From positions 310,001 to 374,000 of the forward strand of contig CAVTOZ010000005.1 in NCBI GenBank assembly GCA_963736505.1: a stretch of DNA of 64,000 nt. Reading direction: 5' to 3'. The stretch is from Solirubrobacter sp963736505 (lineage in GTDB: Bacteria; Actinomycetota; Thermoleophilia; Solirubrobacterales; Solirubrobacteraceae). The stretch's first letter is position 1. Every line of letters begins with the position of its first letter. Positions 8,238 through 16,264 of this stretch are shown here, piece by piece. The position numbers and the translations under genes were made by a program. The notes beneath the pieces were generated by a model. The model was not told the origin of the DNA. It searched no databases and was given only the letters and a program-made list of their open reading frames with translations.

Positions 8238-8843
8238 ATGACCTTCGACCTGCCCCTCATCGGAAGCGAGCCCAGCGAGCGCTCCGACGCCGCGCGCAAC
8301 CGGCGCAAGGTGCTGGAGGCCGCGAGCCGCCTGTTCGAGTGCCACGGCGCCGCGAACGTCTCGATGGAGGCGGTCGCCGCCGAGGCCGGCGTCGGCAAGG
8401 GCACGCTGTTCCGCCGCTTCGGCGACCGCGCCAACCTGGCGCGGTCGGTCCTGGAGGCGCGCGAGATCGAGCTGCAGGAGGGCATGATCCGCGGCCCCGC
8501 CCCGCTCGGCCCCGGCGCGCCCCCGTGCGAGCGCCTGTACGCGTTCGGGCGCGCCTACCTGGACTTCCTCGAGCGCCATAGCGACCTGATCCTCGCCGCC
8601 GAGTTCGGCTCCCCCAGCCTGCGACTGGTCAACCCCGTCTACGCGATGTACCGCACGCACGTGACGCTGCTGCTGCAGCAGCACGGCGTCGACGAGCGGG
8701 CGGAGTACCTCGCCGACGTGCTGCTGGCGCCGCTGTCGGCGTCGACGTTCCGCTACCACCGCGACGTGCGGGGGATGTCGGTGGACGAGCTCGGCGACGC
8801 GTACGCGGAGCTGTGCAGGAGGGTCCTAGACTCAGGGCGATGA
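8238..8843 (+). CDS. TetR-family transcriptional regulator
   Basis: DNA-binding repressor of 201 residues. The N-terminal helix-turn-helix is clear: RRKVLEAASRLFECHGAANV, then SMEAVAAEAGVGKGTLFRRF at about residues 38-57. The rest is the all-helical ligand-binding and dimerisation domain, with a LLQQHGVDERAEYLADVLLA helix. The ATG at 8238 has GGGAG 4 bases upstream. It faces the yceI-FMN reductase operon across paired palindromes that fit it as a direct autorepressor. Its last bases overlap the MoxR ATPase start (ATGA). The inducer is unknown; a quinone, flavin-reactive or electrophilic compound would fit the targets. Confidence 0.92.
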   Translation: MTFDLPLIGSEPSERSDAARNRRKVLEAASRLFECHGAANVSMEAVAAEAGVGKGTLFRRFGDRANLARSVLEAREIELQEGMIRGPAPLGPGAPPCERLYAFGRAYLDFLERHSDLILAAEFGSPSLRLVNPVYAMYRTHVTLLLQQHGVDERAEYLADVLLAPLSASTFRYHRDVRGMSVDELGDAYAELCRRVLDSGR

Positions 8844-9718
8844 GCGCCCCGCAGGAGCCCGCGTCCGTCGAGCACGTCGCGGACGGGCTGCGAGCCGCGG
8901 GGTACCTCCCCGGCGAGTCGACCGCGCTGGTCGCCTACCTCGCCGCCCGGCTCGGCAAGCCCGTGCTCGTCGAAGGCCCCGCGGGCGTCGGCAAGACCGA
9001 GCTCGCGAAGGCGATGGCGACCTACCTCGGCCGCACGCTCGTGCGCCTGCAGTGCTACGAGGGCCTCGACGAGGCCAAGGCGCTGTACGAGTGGAATTAC
9101 CGCAAGCAGCTGCTGCGGATCCAGGCGGAGGCCGACGGCACCGGGTGGCAGGCGGTCCAGGACGACATCTTCGGCGAGGAGTTCCTGCTCAGCCGCCCGC
9201 TGATGCAGGCGATCGCCTCCGAGGAGCCGGTCGTGCTGCTGATCGACGAGATCGACAAGACCGACCAGGAGTTCGAGGCGATGCTGCTCGAGCTCCTGAG
9301 CGACTTCCAGATCTCGATCCCCGAGCTGGGCCGGATCGAGGCGCGCACGCACCCCGTCGTGCTGCTCACCTCCAACAACTCGCGCGAGCTGACCGAGGCG
9401 CTCAAGCGCCGCTGCCTGTACCTGTGGCTCGACTACCCGACGGCCGACCGTGAGCTGGAGATCGTGCGCCTGCACGCGCCCGAGCTGCCGGAGACGGTCG
9501 CGCGCCGGCTGATCGAGGTCATCGGCATGGTGCGCGAGCTGGACCTCAAGAAGCCGCCCTCGATCGCGGAGTCGATCGACTGGGCGCGCGCGCTGCTGCT
9601 GCTCGGCGCCGAGGACATCGACGCGGAGATCTTCAGGGCGACGATGTCGATCATCGTCAAGCACCGCACCGACCTCGACACGGTGGCTGAACGGGTCGGC
9701 GTGAAGCTGGCGGCGTGA
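8840..9718 (+). CDS. MoxR-family AAA+ ATPase
   Basis: AAA+ ATPase of 292 residues, a chaperone-like partner of VWA-domain proteins. Walker A GPAGVGKTEL lies near residue 45, Walker B LLIDEIDKTDQEFEAMLLEL near 133, sensor 1 LLTSNNSRELTEAL near 174, and the arginine region KRRCLYLWLDYP follows. The next gene encodes the matching CoxE-type VWA protein, the usual MoxR arrangement for assembly or activation of another complex. The ATG overlaps the tetR stop, but a TAGACT box 7 bases upstream (8827-8832) suggests it also has its own leaderless promoter. The client complex is not visible here. Confidence 0.9.
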   Translation: MSAPQEPASVEHVADGLRAAGYLPGESTALVAYLAARLGKPVLVEGPAGVGKTELAKAMATYLGRTLVRLQCYEGLDEAKALYEWNYRKQLLRIQAEADGTGWQAVQDDIFGEEFLLSRPLMQAIASEEPVVLLIDEIDKTDQEFEAMLLELLSDFQISIPELGRIEARTHPVVLLTSNNSRELTEALKRRCLYLWLDYPTADRELEIVRLHAPELPETVARRLIEVIGMVRELDLKKPPSIAESIDWARALLLLGAEDIDAEIFRATMSIIVKHRTDLDTVAERVGVKLAA

Positions 9719-9773
9719 CTTCGTCACCGCGACCGGCAATTCGGCCCGCGAGCGCGATCTGCGGCGGTCGCCT

Positions 9774-11135
9774 GTGAGCATCGACCGGCACCTGATCGGC
9801 TTCGCCGAAGCCCTCCGGGGCGAGGGCGTGGCGGTCGGGACGTCGGAGCTCAACGACGCCTTCGCCGCGCTCGGCGAGGTCGACTGGCGCCGGCCGGCGC
9901 CGTTCCGTGCGGCGCTGGCGGCCACGCTGGCGAAGTCGCCGGAGGACCGGCGCCTGTTCGACATCGTGTTCGACCGCTACTTCTTCCGCGCCACCGAGGG
10001 CGCCGCGCTGGAGCACGGCGTGCGCGAGGGCGACCGCGAGGACGACGGCATCACCGGTGGCGAGCGGATCGACTACGAGGCGCTGCGCGAACAGATCCTC
10101 GACGCGATCCGGCGCGGCGACGAGGGCGCGCTGCGTGACCTCGCGCGGCTCGCGATCGCCGCGTTCGGCCGCCGCGGCGAGGGCTCGGGCGTGCTCGGCG
10201 TCGACGTGCAGCGGATCCGGCGCGCGCTCGGCCTGCGCTCGGAGCCGGGCGGGCTCGTCAAGGGCGAAGGTGCCCCGGCGCAGCTCACGCGCGACCAGAT
10301 CCGCGCGTTCGAGGCGCACCTGCGGCGCGAGCTCGAGCGCGCCCAGATCGAGCGCACGCAGGCGCTGCCGCCGTCGCGGCCGCTGACCGAGCTCGACCGC
10401 CAGCTCCCGTCCGGCCCGCTCCAGGACCTCGCCGCCGTCCACCGCGTCGTCGCCCAGCTCAAGCGCCGGCTCGCGACCCAGGGCCACCAGGCGCGCGGGC
10501 GCAAGCGCCACGCGCACGTCGACGTCCGCCGCACGATGCGCGCGTCGCTGCAGACCGGCGGCGTCCCGGTCGTACTCAAGTTCCGCCCGAACCGCCCGCG
10601 CCGGCCCGAGCTGTACGTGCTCTGCGACGTGTCCACGTCGGTGACCTCCGCCTCCGTCTTCTTCCTGTCCGTCCTGCACGCGCTGCACGACTCGTTCCGG
10701 CGCATGCGCTCGTTCGTGTTCGTCGAGCGGATCTCCGAGGTCACCGACGTGTTCGAGCGCGAGCGCTCGTTCAAGGCGGTCAGCGACGCGATCTCCAAGG
10801 ACGCGGGCGTCGCCGACGTCTCCGGCTACACCGACTACGGCCGCGTCTGGCGCGAGTTCCTGCAGCTCGTCGAGGACGACCTGCACCCGCGCGCGACGGT
10901 GATCGTGCTCGGCGACGCGCGCACCAACGGGCGCGACCCGCGCGCCGACGTCTTCGCCCACATCGCCGAGCGCGCCGGGCGCACGTTCTGGCTCAATCCC
11001 GAGCCGCGCCTGTATTGGAACTACGGTGACTCCGTGATCTCGGCCTACGAGCAGTACTGCGACGCGTACGAGTGCTGGACGACGAAGCAGCTCGAGGACT
11101 TCGTGCGAGCGCTGACGCGTCCGACGTACGCGTGA
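9774..11135 (+). CDS. CoxE-like von Willebrand factor A domain protein
   Basis: Cytosolic protein of 453 residues in the CoxE/VWA family. The first 240 residues are helical and charged; the VWA domain starts near residue 280 (ELYVLCDVSTSVTSASVFFL) with the MIDAS metal-binding DxSxS motif DVSTS. A YTDYGRVWREFL segment near 355 and a VIVLGDARTNGRDPRADVF segment near 379 supply further MIDAS-side residues, and the C-terminal WLNPEPRLYWNYGDS is typical of CoxE. Fifty-five bases separate it from the MoxR ATPase. Together they probably remodel or load metal into an unidentified target; CO dehydrogenase genes are not nearby. GTG start. Confidence 0.85.
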   Translation: MSIDRHLIGFAEALRGEGVAVGTSELNDAFAALGEVDWRRPAPFRAALAATLAKSPEDRRLFDIVFDRYFFRATEGAALEHGVREGDREDDGITGGERIDYEALREQILDAIRRGDEGALRDLARLAIAAFGRRGEGSGVLGVDVQRIRRALGLRSEPGGLVKGEGAPAQLTRDQIRAFEAHLRRELERAQIERTQALPPSRPLTELDRQLPSGPLQDLAAVHRVVAQLKRRLATQGHQARGRKRHAHVDVRRTMRASLQTGGVPVVLKFRPNRPRRPELYVLCDVSTSVTSASVFFLSVLHALHDSFRRMRSFVFVERISEVTDVFERERSFKAVSDAISKDAGVADVSGYTDYGRVWREFLQLVEDDLHPRATVIVLGDARTNGRDPRADVFAHIAERAGRTFWLNPEPRLYWNYGDSVISAYEQYCDAYECWTTKQLEDFVRALTRPTYA

Positions 11136-12169
11136 GCACGCCTTCCCAGGAGGAGCGCGGGCTCGACCTCGGCGCCGCCGCCAAGCGCGGCGCGTTCTTC
11201 GCGGTCGTGCTGATCGCGGGCGCCGTGCTCCTGGCGACGCTGCCGGGCGTGGACGACGTGCGCGACCGGCTCGCCGACGCCGAGCCGATCTGGATCGCCG
11301 CGGTCGCCGCCTGCGCCGTGCTCTCGATGCTCGGCTTCGTGCGCGCGCTGTGGGCGGCGTTCGATCGCGCGCTGCCGTGGCGCCGCGCGCTCGTGCTGGG
11401 GCTGGCCGAGCAGGGCGCCAACGTGCTCCTGCCGGCCGGCGGCGCCGGCGGCCCGGCGCTCGGCGCGTACGTGCTGCGCCGGCTCGGCGTGCCGGCCGAG
11501 CTCGCCGACTCGCGCCACGCGGCGCTGTTCCTCGCCACGAGCGCCGTCTCGTTCGCGGCGCTGGCGGTGTTCGGGACGCTGACCTCGGTCGGCCTCCTGC
11601 CGAGCGACGTGTCGCTGCCGTGGCGGCTCGTCCCGGCGGTCGTCGCCTTCGCGATCATCGTGCTGGCGATCGTCTACGCGCGCCTGCCCGCTCCCGCCGA
11701 GCCTGCCGGCGGGCGCGTGCTGACGACGATCTGGCGCGTGCGCCGCTTCCTGCACACCGGCGTGCGCACGACGTACGAGCTGCTGCACCGCGGCGACCGC
11801 TTCCTCGCGGTCGGCGCCGTCAGCTACTTCGCGTTCGACGTCGCCAGCCTCGGCTGCGCGTTCCAGGCGTTCGGCGGAGGCGCGCCGCCGATCGGCGACT
11901 TCGTGCTCGCCTACGCGCTCGGCCACGCGGGCGCGCTGCTGCCGACGCCCGGCGGCGTCGGCGGCACCGAAGGCGGGCTGATCGGCATGTTCGTCGTCTA
12001 CGGCTCGCCGGTCAGCCTCGCCGCGGCGGCCGTCCTCGCCTACCGCGTGTTCCAGCTCGGGCTGCCGGCCCTGCTCGGCGCGGGGGCGCTGCTGCGGGTG
12101 CGCCATGCACTGGCGCACCCGCCGCCGCGCGAGCTGATCGCGGCCCGGTTCGAGGGCCTCGACCGCTAG
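11132..12169 (+). CDS. YbhN/LPG-synthase-type integral membrane protein
   Basis: Integral membrane protein of 345 residues in the UPF0104 or lysylphosphatidylglycerol-synthase TM family (PF03706 type). About eight helices are visible, with the family landmarks EQGANVLLPAGGAGGPALGA near residue 90 and ALLPTPGGVGGTEGGLIGMF near 270; the second is the classic PGGxGxxE segment. The soluble acyltransferase domain of true LPG synthases is absent, so this is the stand-alone flippase-like form. GTG start overlaps the VWA stop (GTGA). A role in lipid or polyprenyl-linked sugar translocation is plausible from the family. Confidence 0.85.
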   Translation: MSTPSQEERGLDLGAAAKRGAFFAVVLIAGAVLLATLPGVDDVRDRLADAEPIWIAAVAACAVLSMLGFVRALWAAFDRALPWRRALVLGLAEQGANVLLPAGGAGGPALGAYVLRRLGVPAELADSRHAALFLATSAVSFAALAVFGTLTSVGLLPSDVSLPWRLVPAVVAFAIIVLAIVYARLPAPAEPAGGRVLTTIWRVRRFLHTGVRTTYELLHRGDRFLAVGAVSYFAFDVASLGCAFQAFGGGAPPIGDFVLAYALGHAGALLPTPGGVGGTEGGLIGMFVVYGSPVSLAAAAVLAYRVFQLGLPALLGAGALLRVRHALAHPPPRELIAARFEGLDR

Positions 12170-12170
12170 C

Positions 12171-13769
12171 TCAGCCTCCGAACGGCCGCCCGTGCAGGAC
12201 CCGCGGGGTGCGGGCCTGGACCGCGGGCGCGACCAGCGGCTGCGGCGTCGCCTCGAACGGGAGGTTCTGCACGCAGCTGGTGCCGGCGGCCGGCAGCTGC
12301 AGCGTGTTGAGGTAGTTCTCGATCCCGCTGTCGATGCAGTCCGGGCTGCCGTTGCCGTACGCGGTGTGGCCGTCGCCGCGCATCGTCAGCAGCCGCGCGT
12401 TGCCGAGGTCGTGGACGAGCCGCAGCGCGCCGTGGTACGGCGTCGCGGGGTCGTACGTGGTCGCGACCACGAGCGGCGTGGGCGAGTTGTTCGGCACCTT
12501 GAACGGGCCGTCGAACGCGTCCTTGGCCTTGATCGGGTAGAGCCCGTAGTTGAGCTCGACGTAGCCGTTGTTGACCCAGAAGTGCTCGTTCTGGTTCCAC
12601 GACTGCTCGCCGTCGTGCATGTAGCGGTCGATGTTGCGCGGGTAGTTCTGCTCCGCCGCGCCGATCGTGAAGTAGCGATCGGAGATCGGGTCGAACGCGC
12701 CGGTGTCGGGGTCGCGGCCGTAGAAGTACTCGTCGACCATCTGGCGGATCTTGCTGCCGTCGCCGTTCTGCGCCTGGGCGAGCCCCTGTGCCAGCTCCGG
12801 CCAGTAGGCCTTGTTGTAGAGCTCGCTCAGCGTCGCGCCGCGGACGTCGTCGCCGTCGACCGGGCGCGGGTCCGGCGTGTAGCCGGCGGCCTGCAGCGGC
12901 GTCTGGTCGAGCTTGGCCACGAGCTGGTCGTACGCGTCGGTCGGGTCGGCGCCGCCGAAGCCGCTGCACGCGGCCTGGTTGGACTGGCAGGCGGCGAGGA
13001 AGCGCGTCAGCGCCCGCTCGAAGCCGGCCGTCTGGGCCGACAGGTCCTGCAGCGGGTCGTTGATGTAGCGGTTGGCGTCGACCGGCCCGTCGAGCACCAT
13101 CGAGCGGTAGTTCTTGGGGAACAGGCTCGCGTAGGTGGCGCCGAGGAACGTGCCGTAGGAGAAGCCGAAGTAGTTCAGCTGCTTCTCGCCCATCGCGGCG
13201 CGGATGCTGTCGAAGTCGCGCGCGACGTTGGCCGTCGAGACGTACTGGAGCACGCCCGGGTTCATCTGCTGGCAGCGCGAGATGTAGCGCTGGTCCTTGG
13301 CGATCAGCTGGCTCTGGTTGGCCGTGAACGGCGTCGGGAACGGCTGCGAGTAGATCCCGAGCGTCTCCTGGTTGGCCTTGCAGTCGATCGCCGGCTGGCT
13401 CTCGCCGACGCCGCGCGGGTCGACGCCGACGATGTCGAAGTGCTCGCTCAGGGCGGGGAACAGCGTCGCCCCGTACGCCTCGACGTAGCCGGCCATGATC
13501 CCGCCGGGGCCGCCGAAGTTCATGAACAGCGAGCCGATCCGCTTGCCGGTGGCGGGCACCTTGGCGACGTGGATCGTGAACTTGGCGCCGTCGGGCTTGC
13601 CGTAGTCGCGCGGGACCTTGTAGTCGACGCACGTGACGTTGGCGGCGGTGCCGCACTTGGCCCACTGCAGGCTGGTTCCGGACTGGTCCGGGGCCGCGCT
13701 CGCGCCGGGGGCGAGCGCGAGTACGGCGCCCACGGTCAGGCACGGCAACAGCCGTGTTGCTCTCGACAT
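12171..13769 (-). CDS. Secreted TAP-type alpha/beta-hydrolase (tripeptidyl aminopeptidase-like)
   Basis: Secreted serine hydrolase of 532 residues. Signal peptide at residues 1-25 (LLPCLTVGAVLALAPGASAA). The oxyanion region MNFGGPGGIMAGY and the VDPRGVGES strand precede the nucleophile elbow GFSYGTFLGATYA near residue 205. The C-terminal TAP-like part carries the acid in ATTYDPATPYHGA and the histidine in MRGDGHTAYGNGSPDC, followed by a cysteine pair. This matches the Streptomyces SlpD/E and Mycobacterium CaeA peptidase family, which removes N-terminal peptides or esters outside the cell. GAGGGAGAC precedes the ATG. It ends 1 base from the convergent membrane gene. Confidence 0.9.
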   Translation of the reverse strand: MSRATRLLPCLTVGAVLALAPGASAAPDQSGTSLQWAKCGTAANVTCVDYKVPRDYGKPDGAKFTIHVAKVPATGKRIGSLFMNFGGPGGIMAGYVEAYGATLFPALSEHFDIVGVDPRGVGESQPAIDCKANQETLGIYSQPFPTPFTANQSQLIAKDQRYISRCQQMNPGVLQYVSTANVARDFDSIRAAMGEKQLNYFGFSYGTFLGATYASLFPKNYRSMVLDGPVDANRYINDPLQDLSAQTAGFERALTRFLAACQSNQAACSGFGGADPTDAYDQLVAKLDQTPLQAAGYTPDPRPVDGDDVRGATLSELYNKAYWPELAQGLAQAQNGDGSKIRQMVDEYFYGRDPDTGAFDPISDRYFTIGAAEQNYPRNIDRYMHDGEQSWNQNEHFWVNNGYVELNYGLYPIKAKDAFDGPFKVPNNSPTPLVVATTYDPATPYHGALRLVHDLGNARLLTMRGDGHTAYGNGSPDCIDSGIENYLNTLQLPAAGTSCVQNLPFEATPQPLVAPAVQARTPRVLHGRPFGG

Positions 13770-13800
13770 GGAGTCTCCCTCTGTCTTGGCGCGGGCGGCC

Positions 13801-13817
13801 GCACCCCTGCGGGGCGC
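13801..13817 (-). terminator. Possible terminator hairpin after the cyclase gene
   Basis: GCACCCC at 13801-13807 and GGGGCGC at 13811-13817 pair (one G-U) around a 3-base loop. It lies 33 bases past the cyclase stop on the minus strand and before the peptidase start. No U-tract follows, so this is tentative. Confidence 0.35.
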
Positions 13818-13849
13818 CCGGCACTGTCGACCTACCAGATATCAGGCGG

Positions 13850-14950
13850 TCATGAGAATCGCCGCGCCCGGAACGCGTGCACGGGGGCGGAGAATCCCTT
13901 GAGCTTCTTGCGCCCGGCGTCGGAGAACTCGAACGCGTCGCCGGCCGCGTCGCGGATCTGCTCGGTCACCAGGACGCTCGACGGGCGGGCCCGCGTCGTC
14001 AGGCGGCTGGCCAGGTTCACGGGTGTTCCGAACCAGTCGCCCCAGCGGTGCACGGCCTGGCCGGAGGCGATGCCGGCGCGCAGCGGCGGGAACGCCTCGT
14101 CCTCCGCCGCGAGGTCCACGAGCCGCAGCGCGCAGTCGACCATCGCCGCGGGCTCGGGTGCCACAAGCATGACCGCGTCGCCGATCAGCTTCACGATTCT
14201 GACCGGCGGGTCGCACGCCTCGCCGGCGAGATGCGAGAGCCGTCCGGCGACGCTGCCGAGCTCCTCGACGGGGACGCTCTCCCCCAGTTCGGTGAATCCG
14301 ACCAGGTCGGCGAACGCGACGACCGCCTCCTGCGTGTCGCCATGCGAGCCGGTGCGCCGCTGCTCCTGCGTCACGGCGTCCGAGCGCAGCACCTGCTGCA
14401 GGTGCGTCGCGTACACGTGCTCCAGCCACGGGCCGGCGAGCGGGAGCAGCTGCGAGGCGACCGCGGCGTAACGGCTGGCGAGCTCGTACTCGTCCAGGCC
14501 CGGCTCCATGAACGTGCGCGCCACGAGCGCGCGGGTGGCCTCCGCGTAGCGCGCCATCCCCTGCCCGAGCACGCGCGTGACCTCGAGCGCGTCCTCGTCG
14601 TCGAACCCGGCCTGGCGGTGGAGCGAGCCGAGCTTGGCCGCCTCCAGGTCGTGCTCGCCGAACACGCGCTCGTCGAGCCCCGGCACCGGCAGCCCGAGCG
14701 CGCGCCAGCTCGCCGCCAGCATCTCCACCTCGAGGCCGGACCGCTCGGCGATCTCGCGCGCCGTGTAGCGCTCCTCGGAGCTCAGCAGGCGGCTGACGGG
14801 CGCGAGCACGAGCTTGTCCTCGGCCACGAGCCGGCGCAGCTCCTCCAGGCTCACGCCCTCGTCGTGCAGCTCGCCGAGCAGCCGTTCGCGCGCGGCCTTC
14901 GCCGCGTCGTCCTCGAGCCCTTCGAGCAGGCCTTCGGCGCCCCAGTCCAT
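13850..14950 (-). CDS. Class III adenylate/guanylate cyclase with N-terminal regulatory domain
   Basis: Soluble nucleotide cyclase of 366 residues. The first 190 residues are helical and contain an HTH-like stretch (YTAREIAERSGLEVEMLAAS), resembling the Rv1264-type adenylate cyclase regulatory domain. The catalytic domain starts near 200: the metal-binding Asp in VVAFADLVGFTEL, the second Asp in KLIGDAVMLVAPE with the substrate-selecting Lys, and the Asn and Arg of GTPVNLASRL needed for the transition state. All key residues are present, so it should be active and probably makes cAMP. The ATG at 14948-14950 has a TAGGTT box 11 bases upstream. Regulatory input is unknown; pH or lipid sensing is known for some relatives. 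Confidence 0.9.
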   Translation of the reverse strand: MDWGAEGLLEGLEDDAAKAARERLLGELHDEGVSLEELRRLVAEDKLVLAPVSRLLSSEERYTAREIAERSGLEVEMLAASWRALGLPVPGLDERVFGEHDLEAAKLGSLHRQAGFDDEDALEVTRVLGQGMARYAEATRALVARTFMEPGLDEYELASRYAAVASQLLPLAGPWLEHVYATHLQQVLRSDAVTQEQRRTGSHGDTQEAVVAFADLVGFTELGESVPVEELGSVAGRLSHLAGEACDPPVRIVKLIGDAVMLVAPEPAAMVDCALRLVDLAAEDEAFPPLRAGIASGQAVHRWGDWFGTPVNLASRLTTRARPSSVLVTEQIRDAAGDAFEFSDAGRKKLKGFSAPVHAFRARRFS

Positions 14951-14969
14951 GCCGGGACGGAAACCTAAC

Positions 14970-15003
14970 GGCGGGAGGCCGGCCGTGCGCCGGACCTCCC
15001 GCC
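14970..15003 (-). terminator. Terminator hairpin after the collagen-like gene
   Basis: A 13-base arm at 14970-14982 pairs with 14990-15003, interrupted by one bulged A at 14994, with a 7-base loop. It starts 10 bases after the stop codon of the collagen-like gene on the minus strand. The stem is very GC-rich with no clear U-tract, as is common in this group. Confidence 0.6.
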
Positions 15004-15012
15004 GCCGGGGGA

Positions 15013-15933
15013 TCAGCCCGCCGTCTTGGCGAAGACGCCGTTCTCCTCGAAGTCGTAGACGGTGCCGTTCACGCGCAGGGCGTCGACGGCGCCGGAGAAC
15101 TTCGTGTCGCGGCCCTTGGAGATGGCCAGCGTCTTGACGACGGCGTTCGGGACCTTCTGCAGGATCTGGTCCCAGCTGCAGAACGTCTGGCCGGCGCCCT
15201 GGCCGCAGCCTGTGGCCGTGGCGGTCGCGCCGTTGGTGAAGAACCAGCCCGACGTGCCGCCCGGGTCGGCGGTCGCGTCGAACGCCTTCCACGTATAGGA
15301 GTCGGCCGCGAGCGGCTTCGGCGCGACGTACACCACCGACGAGTAGTTGACGCTGTCGGTCAGGTTCGGGTCGATCTCGAGCGCGAGGCCCGGCAGGATC
15401 ACCGAGGCGTCGTAGTCGAAGCCCTGGAAGATCGAGTAGCCCAGCGTCGTGAAGCCCGAGAGCGGCTTGTTGGCGAAGTCGACCTCGTTGCCGTACGCGA
15501 TCTTGTCGTTGCCGTCGCGCACGAGCAGGTTGAGCGAGCCGTTGCCGAGCGGCGGCGTCCCCGGGCCCGAGCGCAGCGCGGCGGCCGGCGAGCCGATCGT
15601 ATTGCGGTCGATGATGCCCCAGAAGCCGCTGTTCGGCTGCGCGGCGGGGGCGGAGCCCTGCAGCGTCGGGCCGGTCGAGCCCGTGGCGCCGGTGTCGCCC
15701 TTCGCGCCCTTCTCGCCGGCCGCACCGGGCTGACCGACCTGCGCGAGCGCGCGGCGGACGCTCAGCGCGAGGCGGTCCTGCGTGATCGTGCCCCGCTTGA
15801 TGTCACGGCCCTGGATCGTGCCGTCCTTGATCTTGCCCGACGTGATCAGCGATCCGGCAGCGGCGCTGCCGGTGAGACCGATGAACACGGCGATGACCCC
15901 GAGAATGACCCCGGGTGAGAGACGCTTGCGCAT
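15013..15933 (-). CDS. Secreted protein with short collagen-like Gly-X-Y segment
   Basis: Exported protein of 306 residues. Basic start plus hydrophobic GVILGVIAVFIGLTGSAAAG gives a signal peptide or anchor. Residues of about 28-55 carry the motif SGKIKDGTIQGRDIKRGTIT, common in secreted proteins of Solirubrobacterales. Residues of about 71-94 are eight Gly-X-Y triplets (GQPGAAGEKGAKGDTG and onward), a short collagen-like stalk. The remaining 210 residues form a predicted beta-rich globular domain with a cysteine pair (GCGQGAGQTFC). The ATG at 15933 was chosen over an upstream start because GGGAGG stands just before it. Probably a surface or spore-coat-like adhesin; function unproven. Confidence 0.7.
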   Translation of the reverse strand: MRKRLSPGVILGVIAVFIGLTGSAAAGSLITSGKIKDGTIQGRDIKRGTITQDRLALSVRRALAQVGQPGAAGEKGAKGDTGATGSTGPTLQGSAPAAQPNSGFWGIIDRNTIGSPAAALRSGPGTPPLGNGSLNLLVRDGNDKIAYGNEVDFANKPLSGFTTLGYSIFQGFDYDASVILPGLALEIDPNLTDSVNYSSVVYVAPKPLAADSYTWKAFDATADPGGTSGWFFTNGATATATGCGQGAGQTFCSWDQILQKVPNAVVKTLAISKGRDTKFSGAVDALRVNGTVYDFEENGVFAKTAG

Positions 15934-16094
15934 TTCTTCCCTCCCCATTGATGAGCGAGCGCCCCAGCGCTCGCTGTCTGGCGGCACAACGTCCCGGGAC
16001 CGATCAGTACTTCCACGCCATGTAATGCGGGTGACGCGCTCTGGACGTGTGTCCGTTCAACTCCGGACCGCCGCGTGTCAGATCGGCCCTGTTA

Positions 16095-16207
16095 CGCTCC
16101 GTTTTCGGCGTGAAAACGCGGGTGCTGCCGGACGGCGGCTGAGATTGCCTCCAGGACCTCCGAGGCGGGCCGCTTGAACCTGTGGGGTAATGCCCGCGGA
16201 GGGAGCG
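16095..16207 (+). promoter_or_regulatory. TPP (thiamine pyrophosphate) riboswitch
   Basis: The THI-element core is unmistakable: GCGGGTGC at 16118-16125, CTGAGAT at 16139-16145, TTGAACCTG at 16174-16182, GGTAATGCCCGCG at 16186-16198 and the 3' GCGGAGGGA at 16196-16204. Stems can be drawn: P2 GCGG/CCGC (16118-16121/16170-16173), P5 GTGGG/CCCGC around GTAATG, P4 ACCT/AGGG, and a variable GCCTC/GAGGC arm (16147-16166). Upstream, GTTTTC/GAAAAC (16101-16117) forms an extra hairpin. It controls the HMP transporter operon below it. Confidence 0.92.
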
Positions 16208-16221
16208 ATGCAGACGCACAC

Positions 16222-16260
16222 GGAGGCTCCTCATAGGGAGCCTCTTGACGTTCAGGAGGG
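16222..16260 (+). promoter_or_regulatory. Probable riboswitch expression platform
   Basis: GAGGCTCC (16223-16230) pairs with GGAGCCTC (16237-16244). The same CCTC (16241-16244) could instead pair with GAGG (16256-16259) inside the Shine-Dalgarno AGGAGGG (16254-16260). These mutually exclusive pairings are what a translational switch needs. This placement favours the GTG at 16265 as the true start of thiZ. Inference from pairing only. Confidence 0.5.
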
Positions 16261-16264
16261 CGTG

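Noticed and set aside
16190..16262. ATG at 16190 or 16208 as thiZ start
   Set aside because: The first lies inside the riboswitch core and the second gets its apparent SD from the conserved aptamer; the GTG at 16265 has its own SD and fits family length.
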